Shown here: positions 17,587 to 27,131 of the stretch, in pieces | Layout of the letters: each line of letters opens with the position of its first letter | Numbering within the stretch: position 1 is the first letter of the stretch | Assembly: GCF_022829605.1 (NCBI RefSeq) | Contig: NZ_JAKSYD010000289.1 | Span: 62,001 to 126,000, forward strand | Origin: Methylobacterium sp. E-065 | GTDB lineage: Bacteria > Pseudomonadota > Alphaproteobacteria > Rhizobiales > Beijerinckiaceae | Direction of reading: 5' to 3' | Length of the DNA: 64,000 nt | The notes under the pieces: model-generated | Database searches by the model: none | What the model was told of the DNA's origin: nothing | Seen by the model: the letters and a program-made list of their open reading frames with translations, nothing else | Made by a program: the position numbers and the translations under genes

Positions 17587-19404
17587 TTAATACACGCGGG
17601 CCTTCGGCTCGATATACTGAATCTCGTTAGACATCGTGTAGGTGTGAACCGGGCGATAATCGATGTTCACCTGATGCCGGCTCTCGTCGAGCCAGGACAG
17701 GGTGTGCTTCATCCAGTCCTTATCGTCGCGATCCGGGAAGTCCTCGCGGGCGTGGGCACCGCGGGACTCGGTTCGGTTGGCAGCCGATTCCATCGTCACC
17801 ACCGCCTGGCCGATCAGGTTGTCGAACTCCAGGGTCTCCAAGAGGTCGGTGTTCCAGACCAGCGACCGGTCGGTGATCCTCACGTCGGCGGCGGCGTTCC
17901 AGACCTTGTGGATCAGGCCCTTGCCCTCCTCCAGAACCTCACCGGTGCGGAACACAGCGCAGTTGTTCTGCATGGTCTTCTGCATCTCGGCGCGCAGATC
18001 CGCGGTCGGCGTCGAGCCATTGGCGTGGCGGAAACGGTCGAGGCGCTCGAGCGCCTTGTCGGTGGCGCCCTTCGGCAATTCCATCGCCCGCCCGTTCGGC
18101 TCGACGATCTCGGCGCAGCGCTTGCCGGCTGCCCGGCCGAACACCACGAGGTCGATCAGCGAGTTCGAGCCGAGGCGGTTGGCGCCGTGCACCGACACGC
18201 AGGCCGCCTCGCCGATCGCCATCAAACCGGGAACCACCGTGTCGGGGTTGCCGTCGCGCAGCGTCAGCACCTCACCGTGATAGTTCGTGGGAATGCCGCC
18301 CATGTTGTAGTGCACGGTGGGGATGACCGGGATCGGCTCCTTGGTGACATCGACACCGGCGAAGATCTTTGCCGATTCCGAGATACCCGGCAGGCGCTCG
18401 TGCAGGATCTTCGGATCCAGGTGATCGAGGTGCAGGTAGATGTGGTCCTTGTTCTTGCCGACGCCGCGGCCGTCTCGGATCTCCATGGTCATCGAGCGCG
18501 AGACCACGTCGCGCGACGCGAGATCCTTGGCCGACGGTGCATAGCGCTCCATGAAGCGCTCGCCCTCGGAATTGGTCAGGTAGCCGCCCTCGCCGCGCGA
18601 GCCCTCGGTGATCAGGCAGCCCGCGCCGTAGATGCCGGTCGGGTGGAACTGCACGAACTCCATGTCCTGCAGCGGCAGGCCGGCACGCAGAACCATGGCA
18701 TTGCCGTCGCCCGTGCAGGTATGCGCGGAGGTCGCCGAGAAATAGGCGCGGCCGTAGCCGCCGGTCGCCAGGATGGTCGTCTGGGCGCGGAAGCGGTGGA
18801 TCTCGCCGGTGGCCTGGTCGAGGGCGATGACGCCGCGGCAGCGGCCCTCGTCGTCCATGATCAGGTCGAGGGCGAAATACTCGATGAAGAAGTCGGTCTG
18901 GTTCTTCACCGCCTGCCCGTAGAGGGTGTGCAGCATGGCGTGACCGGTCCGATCGGCCGCCGCGCAGGTGCGCTGGGCGGTGCCCTTGCCGTAATCGGTG
19001 GTCATGCCGCCGAACGGGCGCTGGTAGATTTTTCCTTCTTCCGTTCGGGAGAACGGCACGCCCCAGTGCTCAAGCTCGTAAACGGCCGCAGGTGCGTTCC
19101 GAACCAAGTATTCGATGGCGTCCTGATCGCCGAGCCAGTCCGACCCCTTCACGGTGTCGTACATGTGCCAGCGCCAGTCATCCGGGCCCATATTGCCGAG
19201 CGAGGCCGAGATGCCGCCCTGCGCCGCCACGGTGTGCGAGCGGGTCGGGAACACCTTGGTGATGCAGGCGGTGCGCAGGCCGGCCTCCGAGCAGCCGACG
19301 GTCGCCCGCAGGCCCGCGCCGCCCGCGCCGACGATCACCACGTCGAAGGCGTGATCGTGGATGGTGTAGGCAGGCCCGCTGCCGTTGGTGCCATTGGCGG
19401 CCAT
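17587..19404 (-). CDS. sdhA: Succinate dehydrogenase flavoprotein subunit
   Basis: The 605-residue FAD subunit starts at the ATG 19404 (MAANGTNGSGPAYTIHDHAFD). It shows the dinucleotide fold VVIVGAGGAGLRA, the FAD-linking region FPTRSHTVAAQGGISASLGN, FVQFHPTGIYGAG with catalytic His, and the C-terminal HTLSWLDESRHQVNIDYRPV. The upstream extension of the frame is antisense to sdhD. It oxidises succinate to fumarate in complex II. Confidence 0.96.
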   Translation of the reverse strand: MAANGTNGSGPAYTIHDHAFDVVIVGAGGAGLRATVGCSEAGLRTACITKVFPTRSHTVAAQGGISASLGNMGPDDWRWHMYDTVKGSDWLGDQDAIEYLVRNAPAAVYELEHWGVPFSRTEEGKIYQRPFGGMTTDYGKGTAQRTCAAADRTGHAMLHTLYGQAVKNQTDFFIEYFALDLIMDDEGRCRGVIALDQATGEIHRFRAQTTILATGGYGRAYFSATSAHTCTGDGNAMVLRAGLPLQDMEFVQFHPTGIYGAGCLITEGSRGEGGYLTNSEGERFMERYAPSAKDLASRDVVSRSMTMEIRDGRGVGKNKDHIYLHLDHLDPKILHERLPGISESAKIFAGVDVTKEPIPVIPTVHYNMGGIPTNYHGEVLTLRDGNPDTVVPGLMAIGEAACVSVHGANRLGSNSLIDLVVFGRAAGKRCAEIVEPNGRAMELPKGATDKALERLDRFRHANGSTPTADLRAEMQKTMQNNCAVFRTGEVLEEGKGLIHKVWNAAADVRITDRSLVWNTDLLETLEFDNLIGQAVVTMESAANRTESRGAHAREDFPDRDDKDWMKHTLSWLDESRHQVNIDYRPVHTYTMSNEIQYIEPKARVY

Positions 19405-19436
19405 GTTCGGCTCCTCGAATGTCGTGATGGCGGGGT

Positions 19437-19856
19437 TCAGGCCGGCTGTCCGAAGCCGATGCGCAGGACCGCGTAGAGGCAGGCGACGGCCACGAGGACC
19501 GCGTAGACGTTGTTGGCGAGCACCGCGGCGATCTTGGTCGCCTGCGCGTGAACGTAATCCTCGATGACCACCTGCATGCCAATGCGCATGTGGAGCGTCA
19601 CCGACAGGAGTGCCAGGATGAGGATGATCGCGACGAAGGGGTTTGCGACGATATGGACTGCGCCCGCGTAATCGCGGCCGGCCATGTTCGCGATGATGAC
19701 CACGAACGCCAGCATCAGCACCGTGTTGGTCAGCGCGGTGACGCGCTGCAACCACCAATGGCTGACACCGTGATGGGCGACGCCCAGGCCCCGGACGCGG
19801 GCCCGCGGGGTGCGGATCGAGACGCTCGTGTCCTGGCGGATCTTTTCCTTGGCCAT
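19437..19856 (-). CDS. sdhD: Succinate dehydrogenase membrane anchor subunit
   Basis: A 139-residue membrane anchor with three hydrophobic spans. The N-terminal GVSHWWLQRVTALTN segment and the HMRIGMQVVIEDYVH stretch (haem/quinone environment) are typical SdhD. It lies 10 bp after sdhC and 32 bp before sdhA, confirming the sdhC-D-A order. Confidence 0.92.
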   Translation of the reverse strand: MAKEKIRQDTSVSIRTPRARVRGLGVAHHGVSHWWLQRVTALTNTVLMLAFVVIIANMAGRDYAGAVHIVANPFVAIILILALLSVTLHMRIGMQVVIEDYVHAQATKIAAVLANNVYAVLVAVACLYAVLRIGFGQPA

Positions 19857-19866
19857 GACGACCTCC

Positions 19867-20268
19867 TCAGCGGACCAGAAGGGCGACCGCCCAGATGACG
19901 AGCGTGAGCGCCACCGACCCGATCAGGGTCAGACGGGACATCGCCAGCCGCTTCTCCCGATCGAAGCCGATCCCGAAGTCCCAGGCGAAATGGCGCAGGC
20001 CGCCGAGCATGTGGTGCATCAGGATCCATGTGTAGACGAACAGGATCAGGCGCCCGATCACGGAGCCGAAAAACCCGGCGACATAAGAATAGGCGATCGG
20101 TCCGGAAGCCAGCGCCAGCAGCCAGATGGCAACGAGTGCAGTCCCTCCGTAGAGCGCCGTTCCGGTGATGCGGTGAAACACCGACATCGCCATGGTCCAG
20201 GTCCAGCGATAGATCTGGAGATGCGGCGAAAGCGGCTGTGCCACTGTCGGGCGTGCGGTGGGTGCCAT
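19867..20268 (-). CDS. sdhC: Succinate dehydrogenase cytochrome b556 subunit
   Basis: The 133-residue protein begins with RPLSPHLQIYRW-type sequence (here QPLSPHLQIYRWTWTMAMS), then SVFHRITGTALYGG and the haem-ligand helix LMHHMLGGLRHFAWDFG, followed by a third membrane span. It is the first gene of sdhCDAB. The 129 bp before it down to the SLC13 gene likely hold the promoter. Confidence 0.94.
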   Translation of the reverse strand: MAPTARPTVAQPLSPHLQIYRWTWTMAMSVFHRITGTALYGGTALVAIWLLALASGPIAYSYVAGFFGSVIGRLILFVYTWILMHHMLGGLRHFAWDFGIGFDREKRLAMSRLTLIGSVALTLVIWAVALLVR

Positions 20269-20397
20269 CGGGATGAAGCCTCGCAGCTGCGAACTGGACC
20301 GTCTCTAATCTGGTAGCGCTAGTGCCTGCGCGGGCAAGCCGCAATCCATCATGGTGCGACGCAATGTGCCCACGCGGGCAACACAAATCGGTTTCTG

Positions 20398-21699
20398 TCA
20401 CTTCAGCATGCCGAGCAGCAGCCACCATGCATAATCGAGGGGGGCAGCCACGATGAGCCCAACCACGCCGAAGCTCAGGGTGAGTCGCGTCGCATCCCGG
20501 AGCCGGACGCCGCCGAGTTCGCTGGCGAACACGATCGGCGGCGCTTGGTACGGGAAGAAGACCGTCGAGTAGCCGATGACCTGTAGCGAGACGACCGCGT
20601 AGGGTGACATTCCGCTAGCGGCCGTCATGTCGCGCGCCAGCGCGGTGTAGAGCGCCGGTGCGCCGTTGGCGGTTAGAAGCAGCGTCAGGCCCGTGCCGAG
20701 GCCCGTCAGCACGGCGAAGTTCTGGACTGGGGCGCCGGGCTCGAGCGGCGCCACCGACAACACGAGGTGCCCGAGGCGTTCGCCGAGCCCGGTTTCGTTG
20801 ACGAGGGCGACGAGCCCCAGCAGGGCCGCGATGTAGAAGCAGATCCGCAGATTGATCTGCTGGAAGCTCTCGGATGGAAGAACGCCGACCCGCGGCAGCA
20901 GGCAGACGACGGCGGCGGCGAGGCCGACCCAGGCCGGGGCGAGCCCATGCAGGCTGTCGGTCATCCACAGCGCGAGCGTGCAGGCGAGGATCGCGGCGAG
21001 GCGCCGCTCGCCGGCGGAGATCGGCGGCAGGGCCGGCAAGGCCGGGGCACCGTGCGCCAGCCGATCCGGGAACAGCCGCACGACCAACAGCACCAGGATG
21101 ACGCCCTTGACCCCGGCCAGGACGGGCGCGTGCAGCAGGAAATACGACAGGTAGGAGAAGTGGACACCGAGCAGATGTTCGGCCGATCCGGCCATCACGA
21201 GGTTCGGTACGTTGGCGGGCAGGATCGCGGCGGAGAGAATCGGCGTGGCGACGCCCACGGCCAGAACCGCCCCGGTCCGCCCTGGGCGACCCTGGACGAG
21301 TCCGAATGCGTCGCAGAGCGCCAGTGTCACCGGAATCATCAGCGCGATCCGCCCGAGATTCGACGGCATGACGAAGGCGATCAGGAAGCTGAGACCGACC
21401 AGTCCGGCGATCAACTGCGGGTAGGAGCCGGAGAGGCGAAGCGCCAGCGCGCGGGCCACACGGCTGCCCAAGCCGGTACGCGTCATGGCCTGCCCAACCA
21501 CCATGCCGGACAGGACGAGCCAGAAGGCCGAAGCCGAGAAGCCGGAAAAGACCGTGGTGGCGCTGCCCAGGCGGAAGAGCATCGCCAGTCCGAAGAAGGC
21601 GAGCGCCGTCACGACCTCGGGCAACAGCGCAGTCGCCCACAGGCTCATGCACAGCACGAGCAGAGCGGCGGTCGCCGGCACAGCTGCAACCCCGCTCAC
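20398..21699 (-). CDS. SLC13/DASS-type anion:sodium symporter
   Basis: A 433-residue permease with about eleven membrane spans. The two family halves show AFWLVLSGMVVGQAMTRTGLG and the re-entrant AFVMPSNLGRIALMIP in the first part, and LLLTANGAPALYTA plus SLQVIGYSTVFFPYQAPPIV in the second, matching SLC13 carriers for dicarboxylates, sulfate or related anions. The GTG start at 21699 has a GGGGAGGA box 5 nt upstream, whereas the ATG at 21738 lacks one. Neighbouring sdh genes make a C4-dicarboxylate plausible but not shown. Confidence 0.85.
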   Translation of the reverse strand: MSGVAAVPATAALLVLCMSLWATALLPEVVTALAFFGLAMLFRLGSATTVFSGFSASAFWLVLSGMVVGQAMTRTGLGSRVARALALRLSGSYPQLIAGLVGLSFLIAFVMPSNLGRIALMIPVTLALCDAFGLVQGRPGRTGAVLAVGVATPILSAAILPANVPNLVMAGSAEHLLGVHFSYLSYFLLHAPVLAGVKGVILVLLVVRLFPDRLAHGAPALPALPPISAGERRLAAILACTLALWMTDSLHGLAPAWVGLAAAVVCLLPRVGVLPSESFQQINLRICFYIAALLGLVALVNETGLGERLGHLVLSVAPLEPGAPVQNFAVLTGLGTGLTLLLTANGAPALYTALARDMTAASGMSPYAVVSLQVIGYSTVFFPYQAPPIVFASELGGVRLRDATRLTLSFGVVGLIVAAPLDYAWWLLLGMLK

Positions 21700-21933
21700 G
21701 CGATCCTCCCCTCTCCACACCCCCGACAATGCGAACATCCTGGCCGGTTTGGAAAGGTTCGCAATTCGGCAGTGATGGACGGAGCCTTCTTCAACCGCGA
21801 AGGCCCGCGCTTCGAGACCGACATGGTGCCGATGGCGATCCGACGCGCGCCGAGGGATCTCGACACGCGGAGGCCCAGCCGTACACCGGCCGGGCCTCCC
21901 GAATTCGAGTCCGGACGAGCCATTCCGAGGGGT

Positions 21934-22456
21934 TCAGTAGCCGTACGTGCCGCAAGAGGCCGGATCGTAGGCGCCGTAGCCATACTCGGTGTTGCAGCTG
22001 TCGTCGCCGAAGCCACCGAGTCCGTTTCCAACGCCGAGGCCGAGCCCTACGCCCGCAAGGCCATACCCGAGACCACGTCCGTAGCCGCGGCCAGAGTGAC
22101 GGCCCGCAAAGCCCCGCCCAGCCAGCCCGGGGGTTCCGATGCCCCCCCCGGTTTCCGATGACTCCGCGGGTCCCGAGCGCGCCGACGCGGCCGGAATTGC
22201 CGAATCCCCCGGTCCGAAGACCGCCCCCGGCGGTTGCGCCGGTCCCGCCCAGGCCTGTGCCGCGGAAGCCGCCGCCGAGCCCGCCCGCGCGGGCGCCGCC
22301 GAAGCCTGCACCGCCGCCATGGAACCCACCGCCATGAAATCCGCCGCCGAAGCCGCCGCGATGAAATCCGCCGCCAAAGCCGCGTGCATCCGCGCCGGCC
22401 GGGTTGAAAGCCGCGACCGCAAGCAATGCGGTCGATACCAATGCCAGATACTCCAT
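21934..22456 (-). pseudogene. Glycine-rich secreted protein, frameshifted at a G8 tract
   Basis: A signal peptide (MEYLALVSTALLAVAAFNPAGADA) leads into GFGGGFHRGGFGGGFHGGG-type repeats. At a run of eight G (8 C on the plus strand, near 22142-22150) the frame changes: the upstream frame continues into Arg/Trp-rich nonsense, while the neighbouring frame carries a natural end, GLGGFGDDSCNTEYGYGAYD then PASCGTYGY and a stop. With seven G the two parts would join as GNRGGIGTPGLAGRG. It may be a sequencing error, phase variation or a real pseudogene. Function unknown; probably a cell-envelope protein. Confidence 0.7.
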
Positions 22457-22614
22457 CGAACAACCCAACGTTTCATGTGATCGTTGATTGTCCAACAGCG
22501 CTAAATCCGCGCGTATCCAAGCTTCGGTATCGACGCGCGCGTGTCGTTCCTTCGCTGCACTGGGCCGACAGCATGGTCGCTCGAGAGCGTGGCTGCGCGA
22601 ATCGGGCCGGTCGT

Positions 22615-24108
22615 TCACCGGAAGGGCGGTTCGTCGAAGCTCCGCAGCTTGCGCGAGTGCAGCCCGTGCCGATCGGCACGCAGGGCGTCGAGCGCGGCGA
22701 GCCCGACCTTGAGATGCTCGGAGACTGCCCGATCGTAGAACGCGTTGGCGGCGCCCGGCAGCTTGATCTCGCCGTGGAGCGGCTTGTCCGACACGCAGAG
22801 CAAAGCTCCGTAGGGCACGCGCAGGCGGAAGCCCTGGGCGGCGACGGTGCCGCTCTCCATGTCGACCGCCACCGCCCGGGACTGGTTGATCCGCCGCCGC
22901 TCCTGGCTGAACCGCAATTCCCAATTGCGGTCGTCGTAGGTGACGACCGTGCCGGTGCGCAGGCGCCGTTTGAGGGCTTCGGCCTGCTCGCCCGTCACGG
23001 CGGCGGCGGCGTTCTGGAGCGCGACCTGCACCTCGGCGAGCGCGGGGATCGGCACGTCCGGGGGCACAAGCTCGTCGAGGATCCGGTCGCGACGGAGATA
23101 CGCGTGCGCCAGCACGTAATCCCCGATGGTCTGCGATTGCCGCAGGCCGCCGCAATGGCCGACCATCAGCCAGCAATCCGGGCGCAGCACCGCGAGGTGA
23201 TCGGTGATCGTCTTCGCGTTCGAGGGACCGACGCCGATATTGACCAGGGTCGTACCCTGATGCGTCCCGTCTTCGCCCCGGGTGACGAGGTGATAGGCCG
23301 GCATCTGGTGCCGGTGCCAGGGTGAGGCCGCGATCACCGCCGCCGGGTCGGCTTGCGCGGCCTCGGCGCGCGAGACAGAAATTCCGCCCGGCAGGACCAG
23401 ACGTTCGAACCCTTCCGCACCCGAGGCCAACCGGTCCAGCCCGTGGCGGACGAACTGATCGACGTAGCGGTGATAGTTGGTCAGCAGGATCCAGGGCTGG
23501 ACCTCGCGCCAGTCGCAGCCCGTGTAGTGGACGAGGCGACGCAGCGAGTAATCGACCCGCACCGCATCGAACAGGGCAAGCGGTAGCGGCTCACCCGCGG
23601 CGCGGTCGAAGATGCCATCGGCAATCTCGTCGCCCACCAGCGACAGCAGCGGCACCGGGAAGTAGGTGGCAAGGTCCGCGCCGTCGACGGCGCGTCCGCG
23701 CGCGTCGAGCCCGGCCTCCAGCACGTAGGGATAGGGTATTTCCTGTGCGCTCAGGCCCACTTCGAGGGTGATCCCGTAATCGGCGATCAGCGGCTCCAGC
23801 TGGCGGGTCAGGTAGTGGCGGAAGAAGGCGGGGTGCGTGACCGTGGTCGCGTAGGTGCCGGCGGCCTGGAGCTTCGCGGTGGCGCGCCGCACCCGCGGCA
23901 GTGGACCGTCCGGACGGTAGCTGATCCGCAATTCGGGGTAGCGGAAGGCGAGGCGCTCGGTGGCGTCCGGGGGCGGGCCCCCGGCGAGGTAGCGCTCCAG
24001 GGCCTGGCGCAAAGCGCCGACGGCCCCGTCGTAGAGCTCGACCAAGCGATCGATCGCAGTTCCGGCATCCGCCACGGCCTGCATCGGCCGCAATTCCCGC
24101 TCGATCAT
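22615..24108 (-). CDS. amn: AMP nucleosidase
   Basis: Amn hydrolyses AMP to adenine and ribose 5-phosphate. The 497-residue protein has the N-terminal Amn regulatory domain (VELYDGAVGALRQALERY to GLSAQEIPYPYVLEAG) and a phosphorylase-like catalytic domain with TTLVNIGVGPSNAKTITDHLA, MVGHCGGLRQSQTIGDYVLA and AVAVDMESGTVAAQGF. The start MIERELRPMQAV fits the family; an upstream in-frame GTG at 24168 would add 20 atypical residues. It diverges from the TrmO-like gene. Confidence 0.93.
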   Translation of the reverse strand: MIERELRPMQAVADAGTAIDRLVELYDGAVGALRQALERYLAGGPPPDATERLAFRYPELRISYRPDGPLPRVRRATAKLQAAGTYATTVTHPAFFRHYLTRQLEPLIADYGITLEVGLSAQEIPYPYVLEAGLDARGRAVDGADLATYFPVPLLSLVGDEIADGIFDRAAGEPLPLALFDAVRVDYSLRRLVHYTGCDWREVQPWILLTNYHRYVDQFVRHGLDRLASGAEGFERLVLPGGISVSRAEAAQADPAAVIAASPWHRHQMPAYHLVTRGEDGTHQGTTLVNIGVGPSNAKTITDHLAVLRPDCWLMVGHCGGLRQSQTIGDYVLAHAYLRRDRILDELVPPDVPIPALAEVQVALQNAAAAVTGEQAEALKRRLRTGTVVTYDDRNWELRFSQERRRINQSRAVAVDMESGTVAAQGFRLRVPYGALLCVSDKPLHGEIKLPGAANAFYDRAVSEHLKVGLAALDALRADRHGLHSRKLRSFDEPPFR

Positions 24109-24286
24109 GTCGCCTCCGGGTCTAAGGTCTTGTTTTGATGCGCTCACTTGCGCCGAACCGCTGCCCACTTCAGCGGGGGGGGCGCTGTAGGGCCGGCTCT
24201 ACACCGCCAGACGTGGGGTTGCGAGATGTGGGGTTGCGGGCGCCGGGTGCTTGGCCGAGAAGCCCGCTGAGGCAGAGCGAGGTCGC

Positions 24287-24784
24287 ATGAACGCGGACGA
24301 GTTCGGGATCCGTCCCGGCGAGGAGATGGCAAATCTGCCCGCGGATTTCGATGCAGGCCTTCACTTCATCGGCCGGTTGCGCACTCCCTGGCGGACGCGT
24401 TCCGGGTGCCCGAAGAACGGTCTGCAGACCGAGGCGCTCTGCACGGTGGAGATCGATGCGCCCTACGTTCCGGGTCTGCGCACCATTACAGGCTGCACGC
24501 ACCTGATCCTGCTCTACTGGATGGACCGGGCGACCCGCGGCCTCGTGGTCCAGCAGCCGCGCCACGCTGATGGCCCGCGCGGCACCTTCTCGCTGCGCTC
24601 ACCGGCGCGGCCGAACCCGATTGCCTTGTCGGTGGTGGACCTGCTCGGCCGGGAGGGCGACGTGCTGCGGGTGCGCGGGCTTGACTGCATCGACGGTACG
24701 CCGCTCCTCGACATCAAGCCCTATTACGCATCGACGGATTCCCGTCCGAATGCGCAGGTCGGCCGTGCCGGTGCTGAGCGGTGA
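24287..24784 (+). CDS. TrmO/TsaA-like tRNA t6A37 methyltransferase
   Basis: A roughly 165-residue protein of the TsaA/TrmO (UPF0066) family, which methylates N6-threonylcarbamoyladenosine-37 with SAM. Motifs: FIGRLRTPWRTRSGCPKNG, GLRTITGCTHLILLYWMDR, GTFSLRSPARPNPIALSVV and LDIKPYY. The RSPARPNPIALS block is the family hallmark. The ATG at 24287 is likely, with a second possible start at MANLPADF (24326). The stop overlaps the next GTG start (GTGA), so the two genes are coupled. Confidence 0.85.
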   Translation: MNADEFGIRPGEEMANLPADFDAGLHFIGRLRTPWRTRSGCPKNGLQTEALCTVEIDAPYVPGLRTITGCTHLILLYWMDRATRGLVVQQPRHADGPRGTFSLRSPARPNPIALSVVDLLGREGDVLRVRGLDCIDGTPLLDIKPYYASTDSRPNAQVGRAGAER

Positions 24785-25473
24785 GGCGTCTCGCTCTCCT
24801 GATCGTCGCGGGTATCGGGTTGCTCGTTCTCGGCGGGCTTGTGGGCTGGCGTCTGCACAGGCCGGCTGCCGATGCGCGTGCCTACGCGGTGATGCGCCTC
24901 ATCGCCATTCAGGTGAGCCTCGACGAGGCGCCGCCGGACTTCGTCTTCTATGGAGGCGATTCGCAGGTCGAGCTGCAGCCGGGTGGCCAGCAGGTCTGCG
25001 GATTGTCGCTGGTCAATGGCGGCGTGAGCGGATCAACGGCAGCGGCTTACGCGGATCACCTGAAGCAGCTGACCTTCGCCCGACATCCTTCGACCGCCGT
25101 GCTGACGATCGGGACGAACGACATCCTCGCGAAGAACAAGCCGCGCACTGCCGAGCCGGCCGCGCGGTTCGAGGCCGCTGCGGAGATCATCGTACGGCGC
25201 CTGCAGAGCCTCGCGCCGCGGGTGGTTGTCACCGCCCTCCCCCCGCTCGGACGCGAACTCGGTACGCTCGTCGATGCCGCCGCGGTCGCGGATTACTCGC
25301 AGCGGCTGCACGTCCTCTGCGGGCGGATCGGCTGCGCCTTCGCAGATCCGTTCGCGGATCTGCGCGATGGCGAGACAGGCTTCGCCAAGCCCGGCGCCAT
25401 GCGCGACGGTCTTCACCTCGCCGCTTACCGGCCCGCGCTGAAGGCGCTTGAACCGGTCCTGTGCGGACCGTGA
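24781..25473 (+). CDS. SGNH/GDSL-type hydrolase with N-terminal anchor
   Basis: 230 residues starting at a GTG overlapping the TrmO-like stop. A membrane anchor (LALLIVAGIGLLVLGGLVGW) precedes an SGNH fold: block I reads FVFYGGDSQVE (GDS nucleophile), block II NGGVSGSTAA, block III IGTNDIL, and block V carries DGLHLAAYRPAL with the catalytic Asp/His. Such proteins are periplasmic esterases or lipases acting on lipids or cell-wall acyl groups; the substrate is unknown. It converges on guaA with a 4-bp gap. Confidence 0.82.
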   Translation: MRRLALLIVAGIGLLVLGGLVGWRLHRPAADARAYAVMRLIAIQVSLDEAPPDFVFYGGDSQVELQPGGQQVCGLSLVNGGVSGSTAAAYADHLKQLTFARHPSTAVLTIGTNDILAKNKPRTAEPAARFEAAAEIIVRRLQSLAPRVVVTALPPLGRELGTLVDAAAVADYSQRLHVLCGRIGCAFADPFADLRDGETGFAKPGAMRDGLHLAAYRPALKALEPVLCGP

Positions 25474-25477
25474 ACGC

Positions 25478-27034
25478 CTATTCCCACTCGATGGTGCCGG
25501 GGGGCTTCGAGGTGATGTCGTAGGTCACCCGGTTGATGCCCTTCACCTCGTTGATGATGCGGGTCGCGACCCGGCCGAGGAACGCCATGTCGAAGGGGTA
25601 GAAATCGGCGGTCATGCCGTCCACCGACGTGACGGCCCGCAGCGCGCAGACATGATCGTAGGTGCGGCCGTCGCCCATTACGCCCACGGTCTTCACCGGC
25701 AGGATCACCGCGAAGGCCTGCCAGATCGTGTCGTAGAGCCCGGCCTGCCGGATCTCGTCGAGGTAGATCGCATCGGCCTTGCGCAGGGCCTGCAGCTTCT
25801 CGCCGGTGATCGTGCCGGGGCAGCGGATCGCCAGACCCGGACCGGGGAACGGATGGCGACCGACGAAGGCTTCGGGCAGGCCGAGTTCCTTGCCGAGCAC
25901 CCGGACCTCGTCCTTGAACAGCTCGCGCAACGGCTCGACGAGCTTCATGTCCATGCGCTCGGGCAGGCCGCCGACATTGTGGTGGCTCTTGATCGTCACC
26001 GAGGGGCCGCCGGTGAACGACACGCTCTCGATCACGTCCGGATAGAGCGTGCCCTGCGCCAGGAACTTCGCGCCGCCGATCTTCTTCGATTCGGCCTCGA
26101 ACACGTCGATGAACAGCCGACCGATGGTCTTCCGCTTCACCTCCGGATCGGAGACGCCTTCGAGCGCCGAGAGGAACATCCCCGACGCCTCAACGTGGAC
26201 CAACGGGATGTTGTAGTGGTCGCGGAACAAAGCCACGACCTGCTCGGCCTCGCCCAGGCGCAGCAGTCCGTGATCGACGAACACGCAGGTGAGCTGATCG
26301 CCGATCGCCTCGTGAATCAGCACCGCCGCGACGGCGGAATCGACGCCGCCCGAGAGGCCGCAGATCACCTTTTCGGTGCCGACCTGTTCGCGGATCTTGG
26401 CGATCGCCTCCTCGCGGTAGGCGCCCATGGTCCAGTCGCCCGAGCAGCCCGCAATGTCGCGCACGAAGTTGCGGATCAGCAGGGCGCCGTGGGGCGTGTG
26501 CGCCACCTCCGGGTGGAACTGCACCGCGTAGTAGTTGCGCGCCGCGTCCGCCACCGCCGCGAACGGGGCGTTCTTGGAAATCGCCACGGTGGTGAAGCCG
26601 TCCGGCAGCTTGGTGACCCGGTCGCCGTGGCTCATCCAGACCGGGTAGGTCTCGCCCTTGTGCCAGACGCCCTTGAACAGGGGGCAATCCGCCAGGATCT
26701 CGACCTCGGCCCGGCCGAACTCCGCGTGATGCCCACCTTCGACCGCGCCACCGAGCTGGGCCGCCATCGTCTGCTGGCCGTAGCAGATGCCGAAGACCGG
26801 CACGCCCGAATCGAACACCGACTGCGGCGCCCGGGGCGAAGCCTCGACGGTCACCGATTCGGGGCCGCCGGAGAGGATCACGCCCTTCGGCTTCTGCTCG
26901 CGGAACGCGGCCTCGGCCTTCGTGAAGGGCACGATCTCGCAATACACGCCCTCCTCCCGCACCCGCCGGGCGATGAGCTGCGTCACCTGGGAGCCGAAAT
27001 CGACGATCAGGATCTTGTCGTGGTCGGTGTTCAT
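25478..27034 (-). CDS. guaA: GMP synthase (glutamine-hydrolysing)
   Basis: GuaA converts XMP to GMP. The 518-residue enzyme has a class I amidotransferase domain (IVDFGSQVTQLIARRVRE, VFGICYGQQTMAAQLGG with nucleophile Cys, QFHPEVAHTPHG), then the ATP-pyrophosphatase loop ICGLSGGVDSAVAAVLIHEA, and the dimerisation domain ending in KPPGTIEWE. Complete and typical. Confidence 0.97.
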   Translation of the reverse strand: MNTDHDKILIVDFGSQVTQLIARRVREEGVYCEIVPFTKAEAAFREQKPKGVILSGGPESVTVEASPRAPQSVFDSGVPVFGICYGQQTMAAQLGGAVEGGHHAEFGRAEVEILADCPLFKGVWHKGETYPVWMSHGDRVTKLPDGFTTVAISKNAPFAAVADAARNYYAVQFHPEVAHTPHGALLIRNFVRDIAGCSGDWTMGAYREEAIAKIREQVGTEKVICGLSGGVDSAVAAVLIHEAIGDQLTCVFVDHGLLRLGEAEQVVALFRDHYNIPLVHVEASGMFLSALEGVSDPEVKRKTIGRLFIDVFEAESKKIGGAKFLAQGTLYPDVIESVSFTGGPSVTIKSHHNVGGLPERMDMKLVEPLRELFKDEVRVLGKELGLPEAFVGRHPFPGPGLAIRCPGTITGEKLQALRKADAIYLDEIRQAGLYDTIWQAFAVILPVKTVGVMGDGRTYDHVCALRAVTSVDGMTADFYPFDMAFLGRVATRIINEVKGINRVTYDITSKPPGTIEWE

Positions 27035-27131
27035 CGCGGGCGATTATCCGAAGCCCGGGGCGCGCGCAACGCGCACCCCCCATGCGGGCTGGGGATCGCC
27101 GCGCAAGGCACGCGCCAGCCCTGTCGCGCTT

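Noticed and set aside
17644..19476. 610-codon plus-strand frame opposite sdhA
   Set aside because: Antisense shadow of sdhA caused by high GC; no recognisable domain.
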